Shown here: piece by piece, positions 23,389 to 36,130 of the stretch
Layout of the letters: every line of letters starts with the position of its first letter
How positions within the stretch are numbered: position 1 is the stretch's first letter
Source of the DNA: Hemibagrus wyckioides
Taxonomy: Eukaryota > Chordata > Actinopteri > Siluriformes > Bagridae
NCBI RefSeq assembly: GCF_019097595.1
Contig: NC_080711.1
Coordinates: 17,620,928 to 17,684,927 of the forward strand
DNA length: 64,000 bases
Reading direction: 5' to 3'
Made by a program: the position numbers and the translations under genes
The notes under the pieces: model-generated
Told to the model about the DNA's origin: nothing
What the model saw: the letters and a program-made list of their open reading frames with translations, nothing else
Database searches by the model: none

Positions 23389-24230
23389 CACATATATAGA
23401 TATATATCAAAGTAAATATTGCTGTTACAGTACTCCAAAATTGTTAGCCTTTTGTGTGGGGATGCTAGACATGTCCATATGTGGTAATAGATCCTGCGGG
23501 GCCCTTACGCCTGGCGGCCCCACCTTCCTTGGATAATAAGTGTGGCCACTGAGTGCCTATCTTGTTGTGGCAAGCCTCCGTGCCCACGCTGACTCTGACG
23601 CCACTGTGCCAGACCGGTGCGCCCGATGCCAGAGCGTACTTGGAGCTGCTGTTTGGCCTGGCGCAGAGTGGCAGCTCTCTCAGAAATGGCCCGACAGTAC
23701 TCTTGCGCCAGCATTTTGACCTCGTCTCAACTCTCTTAAAACTCTTTCTTTTCATGCAAAGATCACTTTAGCTGGAAGTGGACAAGATCCTTTCACGTCA
23801 TTTTCAATTATTGTTTTTTTTTTTTTGTTCCCTGGAATTGCAAGTGTTGTTATTTTTTATTTTTTTGTCAACATTGCTGTTATTGTTGTCTTTGATGATA
23901 CTTTATGCTCTTTAAGTGTGTGTGTGTGAGCGAGCGTGAGTTCATGCAGTGGTCTTTTTACAGTGTAGCTGCTCTTTACCAGCCCCTTTCACTGCACATA
24001 TGCAGGAATATTTGGAGAAAGAGGCATGTTGAAGCTTTTTTAATTGCAACAGTTCATGTTACTATGCCATGTCAGAAGATCATGCTGATCTAGATCGGTG
24101 GTTTGGGGGATTTTTCCTATTCCGGGTTGCTCTTGTTGATTAAGTTTTGGGGCACATCCTACTGGAACTTGGGAACTCGAGTTAAGAGTATTAGACATGC
24201 TCAGCCTGCCTGCTACCTCTCCATTACCCC

Positions 24231-24231
<1 letters not shown>

Positions 24232-24273
<42 letters not shown>
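24232..24273. repeat. (CT)n microsatellite
   Basis: Pure CT run, 13 bp after the let-7 seed match. Confidence 0.9.
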
Positions 24274-24276
<3 letters not shown>

Positions 24277-25734
24277 CTGTTTATCCCGCCACTGTCCTGC
24301 AAGGCTGTACTCATACTGGTGCTGAAGACAAAACAAACACAGCGCAACTCTTTCTGTACCACGTCTCATTATCGCAGTAATAAAAAGCAAATGACGAGAG
24401 AAACCCTCTTTTTCTATGCAAAGTCTGAGTGAGAGCTACGTGTTCACTGTCACTCAATACAGCCCATCATTTCCTGATATCGTTTTGTCGAGCGTTTGCT
24501 GGTTTGCAGGCAGCTTCCTGTTACTGTGGCCTTCAGTGTTCAAACGTATGCATCTCTGAATGCCAGTCCCGAAAATGGATCTGAATTTAGCCCTTATTGC
24601 TTTCTCTCTGAACGACTGAACTACGTGCATGCAATCTCAGGGCAGACTCGGAGAACTCCAGACAGTTTACCCAAAGCCAGGAATTTCTATATTGTTCAGT
24701 GGTTGGTGTTTTTTTCATTGCTTTACTTATTGGTTAGAGTTAGTGAGGCCATAATGTTTCGAGAAATCCTTTTTGCGTTGCTTTCTCTGTACGAGTTCTT
24801 CAGCATGCACCCTCATGACCTTTTCTGTAACGTTACCAAAAATGTTCGACACCCATGAATCTCGATTTTAAAAAATATCAGATGTCTGTGACACTTGGGC
24901 TTCGAAATTTCCACAGATTTTAATCACATTTTTTTCTAGATTGTTGACTACATGGGAATGGAAAGGTAGAAATGCAGGCTGGCATGGAGGGTAACTGACA
25001 GGTAGCACCTTGACCCAGGCATTAAATTCTCCAGGAAGGACTGCTGCAAAGTAAAACAGGGATTGCCGAATTCTTAGGTATGCTGTAGGTAGGTTAACGT
25101 GGGGTGCATCATTTTATAATTTTTTTTTAAACCAAAAATAAAAGGTTGGTCCTTGTATTGTTTTTAACTTCAAAACCTCTAGTAGATTCTTAGCTGAAGC
25201 CAAACAGCTGACTGTGGGGACACTGTACTCATTTGATTCCCTTCTGACCAAGCAGTTTGAGCACCAGGCTATTTTTCCACATGTCCAGGTGTCTGTTCCA
25301 TGACTGCTCTGGAGCTCAAGCACCCCCAATAACATCAGAATTAAATATCTCCTGTATATTTAGGCCCGTTAAGGATGACACCTCTCATTGTAGTGTCTGT
25401 TACGGACAGATCTGTTGCCTGTATTATCGTTCGTATCATCAGTGATGCTGATGCTGTAATTAGTTCACATCCAGAACTGACCCTTTAAAGCTTGTGTTCT
25501 GTACTGTGTCCTAAATAATGGAAACTAGTGTCCCAAATGTCGCAGGTCAGCTATGGCAGTGTATGTGTTCACATAGTGCAGGTATACAGTTTGGTACAGA
25601 GGCAGCTTTTTAAAAACATCTACTTCATTTGGTTTCATATTTTCATTATTCCCAGCCCCCGAAGCAGCCGTGAGGCTCGCAGTGCTGTGAGGCAGATTTT
25701 ATGTGGCTCTTCGACTAATTTTATGTGAGGGCTG

Positions 25735-25736
<2 letters not shown>

Positions 25737-25770
<34 letters not shown>
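25737..25770. repeat. (AT)n microsatellite
   Basis: About 17 AT units in the tnrc6c 3' UTR. Confidence 0.9.
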
Positions 25771-25777
<7 letters not shown>

Positions 25778-26952
25778 ATGTATTTTTTTTTTATACACAA
25801 AATTGTATAGCATCACACAACACCCCAGTGATATTCATAAGCTGGTGCCTATGGACCTATTAAAATCAGGACAAGAGCACATGGTCAGTTGGTACCAAGT
25901 CTGGAAAGGGGAAAGGCCTTAGTGAGTGACACCAGTAACAATCACTATTGCCTGTCTTTGTTTCCTATTTATTCCCAAACTGCCTTGCTTTCAACTCTAC
26001 TCAAACATCCGTCACATTCACAAGCGGAGTAATGTGATCAATCCCCCAGTCACCGCTGCAGCAGTCCTGTAAGACTCGTCTCGTCTTGCTGTACCTCACT
26101 AAATGTCTGGTCCATTACTGTGGATTTGATTTAGGACTAATGCACCCCCCCCCAATAACCCCCCCCCCCAACACACACACACTTCCCCAACAATCAGAGT
26201 GCAGCTTGAGCAACAAAATAAAGGGATGTTTAAGGAAAGGAAAGAGATCAGCTCAAAGAGAATCCAATCTTTTCTAAGGTCCTGGGTAGAATATGCACAT
26301 ACTGGTTTATATACACGCACATTTGAAAACGGATGCATGTATAAAGCTGGTTATCTCTTTCCACTTTAATTTTACTCTCCCAGGCCAATTTAAAAATGCC
26401 AACTCCTATATATATTTTTTTCTTTTCCTCTGTGTACCCATATTGAAAGTATAAACATATCAAAATTCTACGAAAATGAAAGAAATACCAATACTTGAAT
26501 CAAAAGAAGCGCCAATAATGTAATGTGAAAAAAAATGTTTTGTAATGGTTTTTGTCATTCATACACTTCCAAGCTTTTTTGATAACATCAGTTCAAAATG
26601 AACTAAAAAACAAAACAAAAAAAAAACATTTGTGTGGAGGAGAAAGAAGAAGAAAAAAGCAAAATGACATCTTATTGTATGTGTGTTTGCACAAAACTCT
26701 GTGTTCTGATGGGTGAATGACTGTGATTGTTATTCTGTCTGTACAAGTGGGCAAAGGTTCAAAATACAGTGTGTGCGCTTCAAGTGGGTTCCTTTCCCAC
26801 CGTATGGTTTAATTCAGTATCTTTACAGGTTATTTGTTCTTTTTTTTTTTGCTAGTCTGTAGTCAGAAACCTATTCGGATGTGTATTGTTATTAGCTTCT
26901 AGCGTTGCACTGAGTGTCTGCCTCCCCTCTTTCAGCTAATCGTACAACATGA

Positions 26953-26958
26953 AATAAA
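26953..26958 (+). terminator. tnrc6c: poly(A) signal, candidate proximal end of tnrc6c
   Basis: AATAAA followed by GT-rich sequence (GTACTGAGGGACAAGGTGAC). Confidence 0.45.
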
Positions 26959-28573
26959 GTACTGAGGGACAAGGTGACAATTCATGTGTTAAGGTTTACT
27001 CAAGGACTTAGAGGAAAAAAAAAGAGAGAGTGTGTTTTTATCTGTAATATGATTATCTACTTTATAGTGGCTTTTATTGCTTTCATGAAAAAGAATTGAG
27101 TATTGCACCATTTTTTTTCCAGATTATAAAAATAAAAAGGGAAAAAAAAAATAAAACAGACAAAAATAAATAAATAAAAATATATTGTGGCCATAGGTTG
27201 GTGTAGATGGACTTGTAACTCCAGCGTCGGCTCCATGCTCAATGGAAAATGATGAAAAAATGAGTTTGTTACGAGGCTTAATTCAGTGGTGCCTACGTTT
27301 TTTTCTTTTTCTTTTAAATCATTATTATTTTTTTTTTCCTCCAAGGCCACCAACAGTTTACAAGCATTTCATGTTGTTCAAAGAAAAAGGAAATTACTGT
27401 GGGAATGTCCAAAAAAAGGACATGCTTCCATCATGAATAACAAAAAAAAAAAAAAAGAAAAACACTTTACTGGATGAAGATTCTTGTGCTACTTGCAGAA
27501 CTCTGGGATTGATCAGTGTTGTCATGTTGTGATTCACTTTTTTTTCTGTGTTGTCATTTGTTGATTTCACGGACTATTTGAAGTCTGTATGTGTTTTTTT
27601 TTTTTTTTCGTTTTTTTTTTTCCTTTGTGCAAATAATTGCTCACTATCTTGCACATACATAAAAAGTGGATCATGTCTCAGGAAGGCAAGGGTTCCAGAG
27701 TACCAACTCCACACCATTTTAATGTTCGTTTTTATAAAGTAACAAAAAAGAAAAAATAATCGATTAAGAAAATGAAGCACTGAAGGTTATGGATTTCAGA
27801 AGAAAAAATACCTTTTTGTTTCTAAATCCGTAGCAGTTACATATTTACCAAATAATGGACTCTAAATGAACTTTAAACAATGGAGTGCTTTATATTAAAA
27901 AAAAAAAGTCTATATATTAAAATTGCTTTACATTTTAGACAAAGTGATCGATGAATTTTGATTGTTCAAAAGACGGTAAAAGAGCATACAAGTACTGTAT
28001 GTGGTAATCTTTATTGTATTTTCTTAACATGAGGTCCCTTCCTGTCGAAATCAGGAACATTTGTGCATTACTATTTCTTTCCTTTCTGCCATTCTCTCTT
28101 GTGGCGGGTATTATGTACTGGGAAAAAAAACAATGTATAAAAAAGCATTTCTTATGCATCAATTTGAAGGATTGAAAGCGAGCTGGTTTTTAAGGATCAT
28201 GATCTATGCACAAGTGGGGTGTAGAGGTGTTAAAGACCTCTGTGACCCATCTCATGGGATTCGGGGAATTACTTTTGGGCTTTTCCTTCCATTGTACTCG
28301 TTATGTTGCCTCTCTATTCCTGTCAGCATCTTTTATTAATCGTGTACTACAGTACCAGTACTTTACCATGCTGTTTATTCCTAAACCAATGAGCATCTCA
28401 CTCTAAAGCACTGTGGGGTTTTTTTGTAGCCTGTGATAAGGGTGTGTCTTGTGTGTTATCTTTGTTCCTGTGTTATCTAGGGTTGGGGGTGGGCAGAGGG
28501 TTGCTTTTGCCTTTTAAAATATTAAGGAAAATGCCTGTACTGAGATTTTAAAATGACAGTGGCTTTTAATGTT

Positions 28574-28587
28574 TCTCTCTCTCTCTG

Positions 28588-28627
<40 letters not shown>
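28574..28627. repeat. (CT)n microsatellite
   Basis: CT run with two GT interruptions. Confidence 0.9.
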
Positions 28628-28630
<3 letters not shown>

Positions 28631-28698
28631 ATAGAATGTGATTGTTGATGACATGCACCGAAATGTTTCATGAACAATGGAGCTTCTTTCAACCTATT

Positions 28699-28704
28699 AA
28701 TAAA
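28699..28704 (+). terminator. tnrc6c: poly(A) signal, candidate distal end of tnrc6c
   Basis: AATAAA followed by a T/G-rich stretch within 40 bases. It is the last convincing plus-strand signal before the intact transposon. Confidence 0.5.
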
Positions 28705-29117
28705 TTGCATTTTTTGGCTGTAAGATTTTTGTTTAATCTTTTAATAACCAGAATTGTTCGTACAAGGGTCAAGTATTCAGTCTGATTAAGAATTGTGTGG
28801 GTGAAGCAGTATGTACTGGATCTCTTGCAGGTTTCAGGGTTTCATTCTGAGGTGTCTCAGGTTTCCTGCTATCTGAGCATTGTGACACAACCGTCAATAT
28901 ATAGAGATGTCAGTGCTCTCTTTACCTCTTGTTCACACTGAGATACTGGTTTGTAAGTGTAAGTTGTTTAAGACACGGTGAGGGACTCAACTCCTCCACC
29001 TTTATTTGATAAAGAGAAGGATAAAGTAAATGGGTCCTAAATCTGACTGAATAAGAAAAGAATTTTTTATTTTTCGAGAAGATTCCATTGCTTTAGATAT
29101 TATCAGCTTGAAACATA

Positions 29118-30365
29118 CACTATATTGCCAAAAGTATTCGCTCACCTGCCTTGACTCACATATGAACTTAAGTGACATCCCATTCCTAATCCATAGGGTT
29201 CAATAGGACGTCGGTCCACCCTTTGCAGCTATAACAGCTTCAACTCTTCTGGGAAGGCTGTCCACAAGGTTTAGGAGTGTGTTTATGGGAATTTTTGACC
29301 ATTCTTCCAGAAGCGCATTTGTGAGGTCACACACTGATGTTGGACGAGAAGGCCTGGCTCTCAGTCTCCGCTCTAATTCATCCCAAAGGTGTTCGATCGG
29401 GTTGAGGTCAGGACTCTGTGCAGGCCAGTCAAGTTCATCCACACCAGACTCTGTCATCCATGTCTTTATGGACCTTGCTTTGTGCACTGGTGCACAGTCA
29501 TGTTGGAAGAGGAAGGGGCCAGCTCCAAACTGTTCCCACAAAGTTGGGAGCATGGAATTGTCCAAAATGTCTTGGTATGCTGAAGCATTCAGAGTTCCTT
29601 TCACTGGAACTAAGGGGCCAAGCCCAGCTCCTGAAAAACAACCCCACACCATAATCCCCCCTCCACCAAACTTTACACTTGGCACAATGCAGTCAGACAA
29701 GTACCGTTCTCCTGGCAACCGCCAAACCCAGACTCGTCCATCAGATTGCCAGATGGAGAAGCGCGATTCGTCACTCCAGAGAACGCGTCTCCACTGCTCT
29801 AGAGTCCAGTGGCGGCGTGCTTTACACCACTGCATCCGACGCTTTGCATTGCACTTGGTGATGTATGGCTTGGATGCAGCTGCTCGGCCATGGAAACCCA
29901 TTCCATGAAGCTCTCTGCGCACTGTTCTTGAGCTAATCTGAAGGCCACATGAAGTTTGGAGGTCTGTAGTGATTGACTCTGCAGAAAGTTGGCGACCTCT
30001 TCGCACTATGCGCCTCAGCATCCGCTGACCCCGCTCCGTCAGTTTACGTGGCCTACCACTTCGTGGCTGAGTTGCTGTCGTTCCCAAACACTTCCACGTT
30101 CTTATAATACAGCTGACAGTTGACTGTGGAATATTTAGGAGCGAGGAAATTTCACGACTGGATTTGTTGCACAGGTGGCATCCTATCACAGTTCCACGCT
30201 GGAATTCACTGAGCTCCTGAGAGTGACCCATTCTTTCACAAATGTTTGTAAAAACAGTCTGCATGCCTAGGTGCTTGATTTTATACACCTGTGGCCATGG
30301 AAGTGATTGGAACGCCTGATTCTGATTATTTGGATGGGTGAGCGAATACTTTTGGCAATATAGTG
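29118..30365 (-). mobile_element. Tc1-like transposon, complete (copy 1)
   Basis: 1,248 bp flanked by TA on both sides (29116-29117 and 30366-30367), the Tc1/mariner target duplication. Both ends carry the inverted repeat beginning CACTATATTGCCAAAAGTAT, about 28 bp long. It encloses one uninterrupted transposase frame. The second copy at 56349 has the same length and the opposite orientation. Confidence 0.95.
29200..30264 (-). CDS. Tc1-like transposase, intact frame (copy 1)
   Basis: A 354-residue DDE transposase that cuts and pastes its element at TA sites. I chose the ATG at 30264 ([20 protein letters not shown]); the frame is open slightly further upstream but without an ATG. It has paired helix-turn-helix DNA-binding regions (residues about 20-120) joined by the GRPRKL linker at about 70-75. 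The catalytic triad is D165 (WSDES), D256 (FQHDCAP) and E291 ([13 protein letters not shown]), giving 34 residues between the last two, the Tc1 DD34E spacing. Length and motifs are normal for the family, with no stop or frameshift. It differs from copy 2 at six residues. Nothing in the sequence shows whether it is expressed. Confidence 0.95.
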   Translation of the reverse strand: MQTVFTNICERMGHSQELSEFQRGTVIGCHLCNKSSREISSLLNIPQSTVSCIIRTWKCLGTTATQPRSGRPRKLTERGQRMLRRIVRRGRQLSAESITTDLQTSCGLQISSRTVRRELHGMGFHGRAAASKPYITKCNAKRRMQWCKARRHWTLEQWRRVLWSDESRFSIWQSDGRVWVWRLPGERYLSDCIVPSVKFGGGGIMVWGCFSGAGLGPLVPVKGTLNASAYQDILDNSMLPTLWEQFGAGPFLFQHDCAPVHKARSIKTWMTESGVDELDWPAQSPDLNPIEHLWDELERRLRARPSRPTSVCDLTNALLEEWSKIPINTLLNLVDSLPRRVEAVIAAKGGPTSY

Positions 30366-30539
30366 TAGGTAAGACAAAATTTTCATCCAGGAAATTACTT
30401 TAGCCTTGGGGAAAAACTTTTAAAAGCCTTCTATTGAAACTATTCATGAAGTTATCACTGCTACATTCTGATAGTGAGCATGTTTCTGTGGTGGTCCTAG
30501 TGCTGGTTAATTTTGCCACAGTATTAAATAAGAATCCCT

Positions 30540-30760
30540 GATGGTCCAGCAGCAGGATCATGGAATTGATCCCTGAGCAGGGAACCAACCTGGCCATTGA
30601 GGGGTTAACTCAGTGCCTGGATAAAATTGTGTCAGGAAGGAGATCCAGAGTAAAATCTGTGCTCAGTTTAAATATGAGCATGATCCACGGGTGGCTCCAC
30701 CAAACAGGGAGCAGCCAAAGGACAACATTACGTAAGACTCCAGGGTTAATGTTATCGTCC
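30540..30760 (+). mobile_element. RTE-type LINE 3' end, decayed
   Basis: Contains GTCAGGAAGGAGATCCAGAG, then a run ending GGGAGCAGCCAAAGGACAAC. This resembles the 3' end of fish RTE-type elements (GTCAGGAAGGGCATCCGGCG ... GGGAGCAGCCGAAAG), recalled from memory. No coding part is left. Confidence 0.45.
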
Positions 30761-30769
30761 ATTATCGAG

Positions 30770-32760
30770 AGGAAATAGCAGGGTTGATCTAGAAGTGTGG
30801 TAATGTGCAAACATTATGACTAAGACTCATTTTAAATGAGATAATGTGACTATTTTGTATATTTAAACTGAATTTTAGAATAATTTATGCTGTTGAGACT
30901 GTGACTGGTGGCTTCACTGGTCAAATCACTGAATTCAGATGCTCTTATGACATCTTGCAGGATGCATACTGTCTGATAACCTCTATTAGTGGGCAGATTT
31001 GTTTGAGCTGACAGGAAGACTATGGTAACTCAACACACAAATGCTTAACAACCAATAAAAGATTTTATAACAGTATTTCTAACCTTGAGGCAGATGAGCT
31101 ACAGCAGATGAAGACCCCACTGGGTTCCATCTTATTACACGAGAACGGGAATCTCAGTCTACATTAGGCACAAGCAAAAACTGTACATAGGAAGAATGGA
31201 ATAAATATAGGAAGTTTTTCCAGTCTATAACTGTCCTGTTTCAGTCCTACATCAAGTACTAAACAGTCTTTATTTGGGTTACAGTGGTCTTCCTGTCGTA
31301 AAAGCTGGTAATGCACCTGGTGGCCTGCCAGGTCTTGATCCTGTCCATTCATAAGTCTACCTATGTTATAATGTTGATTATACTACACTCCTAGTGGTAA
31401 TGCACTTGGGTCACTTGCCACACAGCTAGATGCCCATGTGATCCTGGGTAGTATCAGTTACAGTGGTGGCCAGTCAATAGGGAACCAGGGCACCGCCCCA
31501 TTAAAGTTAGCCAGAGAAGAATGCTACTTTAACGTTAACAATAAATATTTTAATAACAAAATAAAATCACTGTTAGTAATGTTATCATTTATTTAAAAAA
31601 AAAAAATCAAAACTGTGTCATTCATTTGTGTGTGTGTGGGACAAACGAGTGTATGTAGGTCTGTAAACTTTTTAAAAGCATGTGAATTGAGGCTGAGCTC
31701 TGATTGGCTTGTTTTAAATTTTTTCAATTTTCCTGGAGTCTGCTCTCCAGACCCGCCCGCTTTTGATGATGGGGAATCAATATTGTTTTTATATATTTGG
31801 CCTCATGTGATTGGACCAGTCTCATTACCTTGCAGCAGATTGTCAGATAATTGACAGGTGCTGATTAATGGTATGGAAGCAAGCCAAATATCTTGAGATA
31901 AAAGAAAATTCTGTGATATTTTACAAATATTCCCTTTCAAAAGCCGTTCGGAAGTAGAAAAGAAAAGAAGCAAGGAGCTTGGAGCAGATCGACTCAATTT
32001 GCAAATTCAGCAGCAGTCAAGTGATGGCGGTCGAGCTTCCATTACACTCTGTGCTTTTCCAGCACTTCTTATTGAATGCATTGGCCATGCTGTCAATGGA
32101 AAAGAGAGTGGTCACTGAGATGACTGACTTTAACCAGAAGCTCACTGAGAAACTGGCAAGCCAGAAAGAAAGGAGGCCTGTGATTAGGCAACTTTCCAGT
32201 GTTTGTGTGTTTTAATGATTACCTTTATTATTTCATTACAGATAATAAACCCACACTGAACTCAAATCCCTGATTCATAATACATTTATTGCATGTTTTA
32301 ACAGTTGACTTTAACAGTAACATTTTCAATATTTTCTCTTAGCAGTAATGATACATAATCACCTGATAAATGTTTATTTACAGTCCTGCATTACTAACAC
32401 TTTCATGTTAAGTTTGTTTGCTCCACTGATCAGTAGTGTCACAGATGCTGGAGACAGTGCTAGAGATGGACTCTCACTGGGCACTCACAGATAACCCTGT
32501 CATTAAACCCAGGGTTCCTGCTTGCTGTTTTTTGTTTCTATGAACAGCAGAGATACAGTATGTGAATAAAAGTGCAAATATTTTTAATATATTTTATGTC
32601 TGTATTTCAATGAAAATATTACAGATTTAATTCCAAACCAAAGCACTAACAAATTTTATCAAGTCTGCATTATTGTTTTACAGGAAGCAAAAAAGGAATA
32701 AGTGACCTAATAGTTCCTCATGGACCCTTGATTGCTGTTGTAGAAAGGACATTAATCAGT
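30770..32760. other. intergenic, nothing recognised
   Basis: AT-rich sequence. Short frames at 31615-32215 do not match a family I can name. Confidence 0.4.
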
Positions 32761-32769
32761 ATTTACTGT

Positions 32770-32976
32770 CCAGTGTCACCCAAATGAGGATGAGGTTCTC
32801 TTCTGAGCCTGTTTCCTCTCAAGGTTTCTTCATCACAGGGAGTTTTCCCTTGCCACCGTCACCACAGGCTTGCTAATTAGGGATAAAATAAAATAAGGAT
32901 AAAATAGTTTAATAATTTAATTTAATAGTTTATTGTTCTTTCTCTGTTTCTCTTCTTTTGTAAAGCTGCTTTGAGA

Positions 32977-32980
<4 letters not shown>
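32770..32980 (+). mobile_element. fish LINE-type 3' end, decayed
   Basis: Holds the widespread fish motif CTCAAGGTTTCTTCATCACA, then GGGAGTTTTCCCTTGCCACC, and ends TAAAGCTGCTTTGAGAC. This block usually ends an L2-type element. A (TA)n run (32981-33026) follows it as a grown tail. Confidence 0.5.

Positions 32981-33026
<46 letters not shown>
32981..33026. repeat. (TA)n microsatellite
   Basis: About 20 TA units, directly after the LINE-type tail. Confidence 0.9.
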
Positions 33027-33027
<1 letters not shown>

Positions 33028-33049
33028 AAAATAGGTTATTATGACTTTT

Positions 33050-33660
33050 CTCTTCAAACAGTTAACGATTTAAACTTTAGTTGCATGACCATTGGTTTTA
33101 ATAACTGCTGCGCTGAACTGCGATGCATTTGGTCAACCAATTTCTGGCTCCTAGAAACAGATATTTCAGACTGATGAATGAGTTTCTTTGGGTTTTGCTT
33201 CAGAAACTGCATTTCTAATATCACCCCACAGGTTTTCCAACAGGGTTGGGGTCAGGGGATTGAGCTGGCCACCCCATTACCTCGATCCTTTTTGTCTGGA
33301 ACCAAGATGTTGCTCACTTGTGTGTTTGGTAGTAGTGTTGTACATTTCAGGGGCATTTCCTCTTCAGCAACATAATCTCAAGTATTCTGATGTATTTAAA
33401 CTGATCCATGATTCATGGTATACAGTAAAGTAGCCCATAGTATAAAAAATAGTCTTATGTGATTTTGTGCAATTATGCGTTAATGTGTTCATAGTGTACT
33501 CAGTGTTCATAGTGTACCGAAAAGAACAATTTATCAGACCACAGAATATTACGCCATTTCTCTTTGGGCCAAATGATGGCGTAACTTGGCGTTGTTTCTC
33601 AGAACAATGTTTGGAACGGCCCATTTTACTGCATTTCAGTGGGCGATATAGTTTATAACA
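33050..33660 (-). mobile_element. decayed Tc1-like transposon
   Basis: The plus strand reads as the complement of a Tc1 catalytic region. ATCACCCCACAGGTTTTCCA is followed by GGGGTCAGGGGATTGAGCTG, and 33535-33615 (ATCAGACCACAGAATATTAC) corresponds to the region encoding the first catalytic Asp. Indels and an insertion around 33390-33500 destroy the frame. Confidence 0.55.
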
Positions 33661-34984
33661 ATGTGTGAAACATTTGCTGCCCTTCTACAATAAAGGATAA
33701 TTATTGACACCTGTTTTTTCACTGAAGGAGTTTTCTAAACTCCACACTGCTAATATTTTTTTTCTTTTACTCTACTACAAAATTATTTGCGAGGAAGAAA
33801 CATCACTACGGCTAAAAAAAACTGGTTTAATAGCTTGCTGATGTTGTACCGCTACTTTTTAAAGCATAAATATAAATGCTAGAGTCCCTTCAGTCACGCA
33901 GAAGCTAAATCAAACTCAGCAAGGTTTCATAGGAAACGACGTCCATTATTGTTTCCTTACAGCCAGCCACCATGACATTTAATGCCAAAAGATCTCAGCT
34001 TGTGTATGTATGCACACACAATAGTGTTGATACACATTGCACTGCTTGATTGGCTGACTGCATAATAGTATGAATGAGCAGGTGTCCCAAGAAGTTCCTA
34101 TTCAAGTAGCCACTTTGTAATCACAAAAAAACTTAAACCTCTCAGCTCTCATTATAGTGGAACTTGTGTCAAAGACGGTATAGCAGTTTTGTTACTAATT
34201 ATCCAGGAGCTATATTATGAGAAATAAGAGTAGCATCATCCTGAGTGGCATGGACACCACAGTCTACAAAGCCCATGCTGTCTTCAGAGCACCACATCAA
34301 CAATTTGGTTCTGACATCAGGTCACAGCCTTGTAAGTTTAATCAGATCAGTGATTGATTATTGATATGCAATAAAGTGAAAAGTGTTTAAAAAAAAAACA
34401 ACACACATTCAATGCAGTGCTCATGTATACTTTATTTCTCTAAGGGAGGAAAATCTCTCTGCTGGGGTTTTGTTAACTCATTGCATATCACATATCAACT
34501 TCACACCACACTAAAAGCATCTAATTGAAGACAATATGAATGTATCAAATTCAGATTGAGGCTTAGCATCTCGGGCATTAAGCAACAACGAAATGGTCAT
34601 TTCTAAATGTAAAAAAAAAAAAATGCTGCTGAAATAATTCCACTAAGCTAAGTGTACACCAAATATTTAAAATAAAGGTAAGACAAGATGTATTTCAATT
34701 TGAGTGGTACACAATTTTATTAATTCATTAATAAATATTTATTCAATAAAAGGTTGATATTTTAGGCTAAACACTTCCAGGTGCATGAAGTATGTGATAA
34801 TTGTGCCTCTCTACACCACCACAATGAATTTGAAATTAAGCAATCAAGCTGAAGTGACAACTTTAACATTTAATTCAAGCACTTTGACAAAAATAATGCA
34901 TTCACTGTTTACAGCCTTAGAGACATTTTTTTTCTTTACGTAGTATGTGAATTTTCACAGGCTCAATATTGACAAATCAACATA

Positions 34985-36130
34985 ATTATAAATATAAGGA
35001 TTATTTTTGTTACTTGAAGGCAAATCCTTTACAGACAAAGACTTCTTGAAGTCTGGGACTCATGGACATCAAGTGCAGAGTTTCCTCCCAGGAGATGCTC
35101 TGCAAGGGCTTGCCTTCAGCTGCTGCTTGTTTACGAGGCTTTTTGTCGTCAGTTATGTCGGTCATTTAAGAACATTCCATTTATTTGCCTTAAGAAGCTC
35201 TTGGGTTATCCATCTGAACTGTGAAGCACTGCCTTATCAGTTTTGCAGCATTTGACTGAATCTGGGCAGAAAGTATAGGCCAGAAAGGGCCGGTGTGGGT
35301 GCAGGTTTTCATTCCAACCAAGCAGGAGCTACACCTGATTCGAACTGGCTAATCAACTGATCTTGGCTTTCAGTAGACTCAGATGTGGCTTCTGCTCAGT
35401 TGGAATGAAAACCTGCACCCACACCAGCCCTTTACAGATAAGATTGGACACCCCTGCTCTAGGCACTTCAGAATTCTTCCTGCTGTTTCGATCAGCAGTC
35501 ACAATGCAGTGCCCCAGTTCCATAACACTGCCTCCACCATGTTTAACAGATGACATTACACGAGCTCATGGAACACAACCCTATCCTTTCCTTCTACATA
35601 TTCATCTCTTCCCATCATTCTGCTTCTCTTGGTGTCATCTGTCCAAAGAACCTTGCTCCAGAACCAGGGCACAGTTTTAGAACACTTTACTTACATTCAC
35701 GAATGATTGTACACTGACAAAGACATGCCTACCTCCTTGAGTGTGCTTGACATGGCTAGATGCTGTGAGGGAGTTTTTTTTCCTGCACAGAGTAAAAAAT
35801 TTTGCAATCATCCACTTCGGTTAACTTCTGTGGTCTTCCAGGCCCTTTCGGTGTTGCTGAGCTCACTAGTACATTGCTTCTTACTGTTGCAATGTTGATT
35901 TGGCCATCTCTCTTCTCCTATAGGTCTGTTTTGTTTTTTTCAGCCTAAATGATGGTCTCCTTCACTGCTTGGGACTGCATATTAAGAGTTTTCATGAACA
36001 GCTGCTGAATGCAAATTCAATCAACTCCAGACCTTTCACTCCTTAATTTGTCAATAATGAGGACACAAGCAGTTTCACGACTAGGTGTGACCTATCAGGC
36101 AAACGTCAAATGACTTTAGAGCCTGTGAAA
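34985..36130 (-). mobile_element. decayed Tc1-like transposon carrying a nested MITE
   Basis: Fragments characteristic of another fish Tc1 family are in order: GAAGTCTGGGACTCATGGAC, then at 35523 AACACTGCCTCCACCATGTT, then 35835-35870 (complement of the helix-turn-helix linker region). The reading frames are broken. A palindromic element splits it at about 35275-35460. Confidence 0.6.
35284..35433. mobile_element. palindromic MITE inserted in the Tc1 remnant
   Basis: Two 35-bp arms (35284-35318 and 35399-35433) are inverted copies with one mismatch, around an 80-bp centre. The arms carry GGTGTGGGTGCAGGTTTTCA. The Tc1 sequence resumes on the far side near 35460. I cannot name the family. Confidence 0.65.

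Larger units (their letters stand above)
21567..28720 (+). other. tnrc6c: tnrc6c 3' UTR (long, AT-rich)
   Basis: No plausible gene follows the stop for 7 kb, and the stretch is poly-A/T rich, as in long vertebrate 3' UTRs. It contains a GC-rich island at about 23490-23720, a let-7 seed match (CTACCTC, 24213-24219) and a miR-25/92-type 8-mer match (GTGCAATA, 22647-22654). Microsatellites lie at 22437-22480 (GT), 23317-23382 (AT), 24232-24273 (CT), 25737-25770 (AT) and 28574-28627 (CT). The far end is inferred from the last poly(A) signal. Confidence 0.6.

Noticed and set aside
23553..23771. 72-codon frame in the GC-rich island of the tnrc6c 3' UTR
   Set aside because: No domain or conserved motif seen, and it sits far inside a 3' UTR.
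29279..29908. 209-codon frame opposite the transposase, repeated at 56806-57435
   Set aside because: Antisense shadow of the transposase, kept open because both copies are nearly identical.
31615..32215. Two frames (79 and 78 codons) that might be remains of a hAT or zinc-finger transposase
   Set aside because: I found no diagnostic motif, so no assignment is justified.
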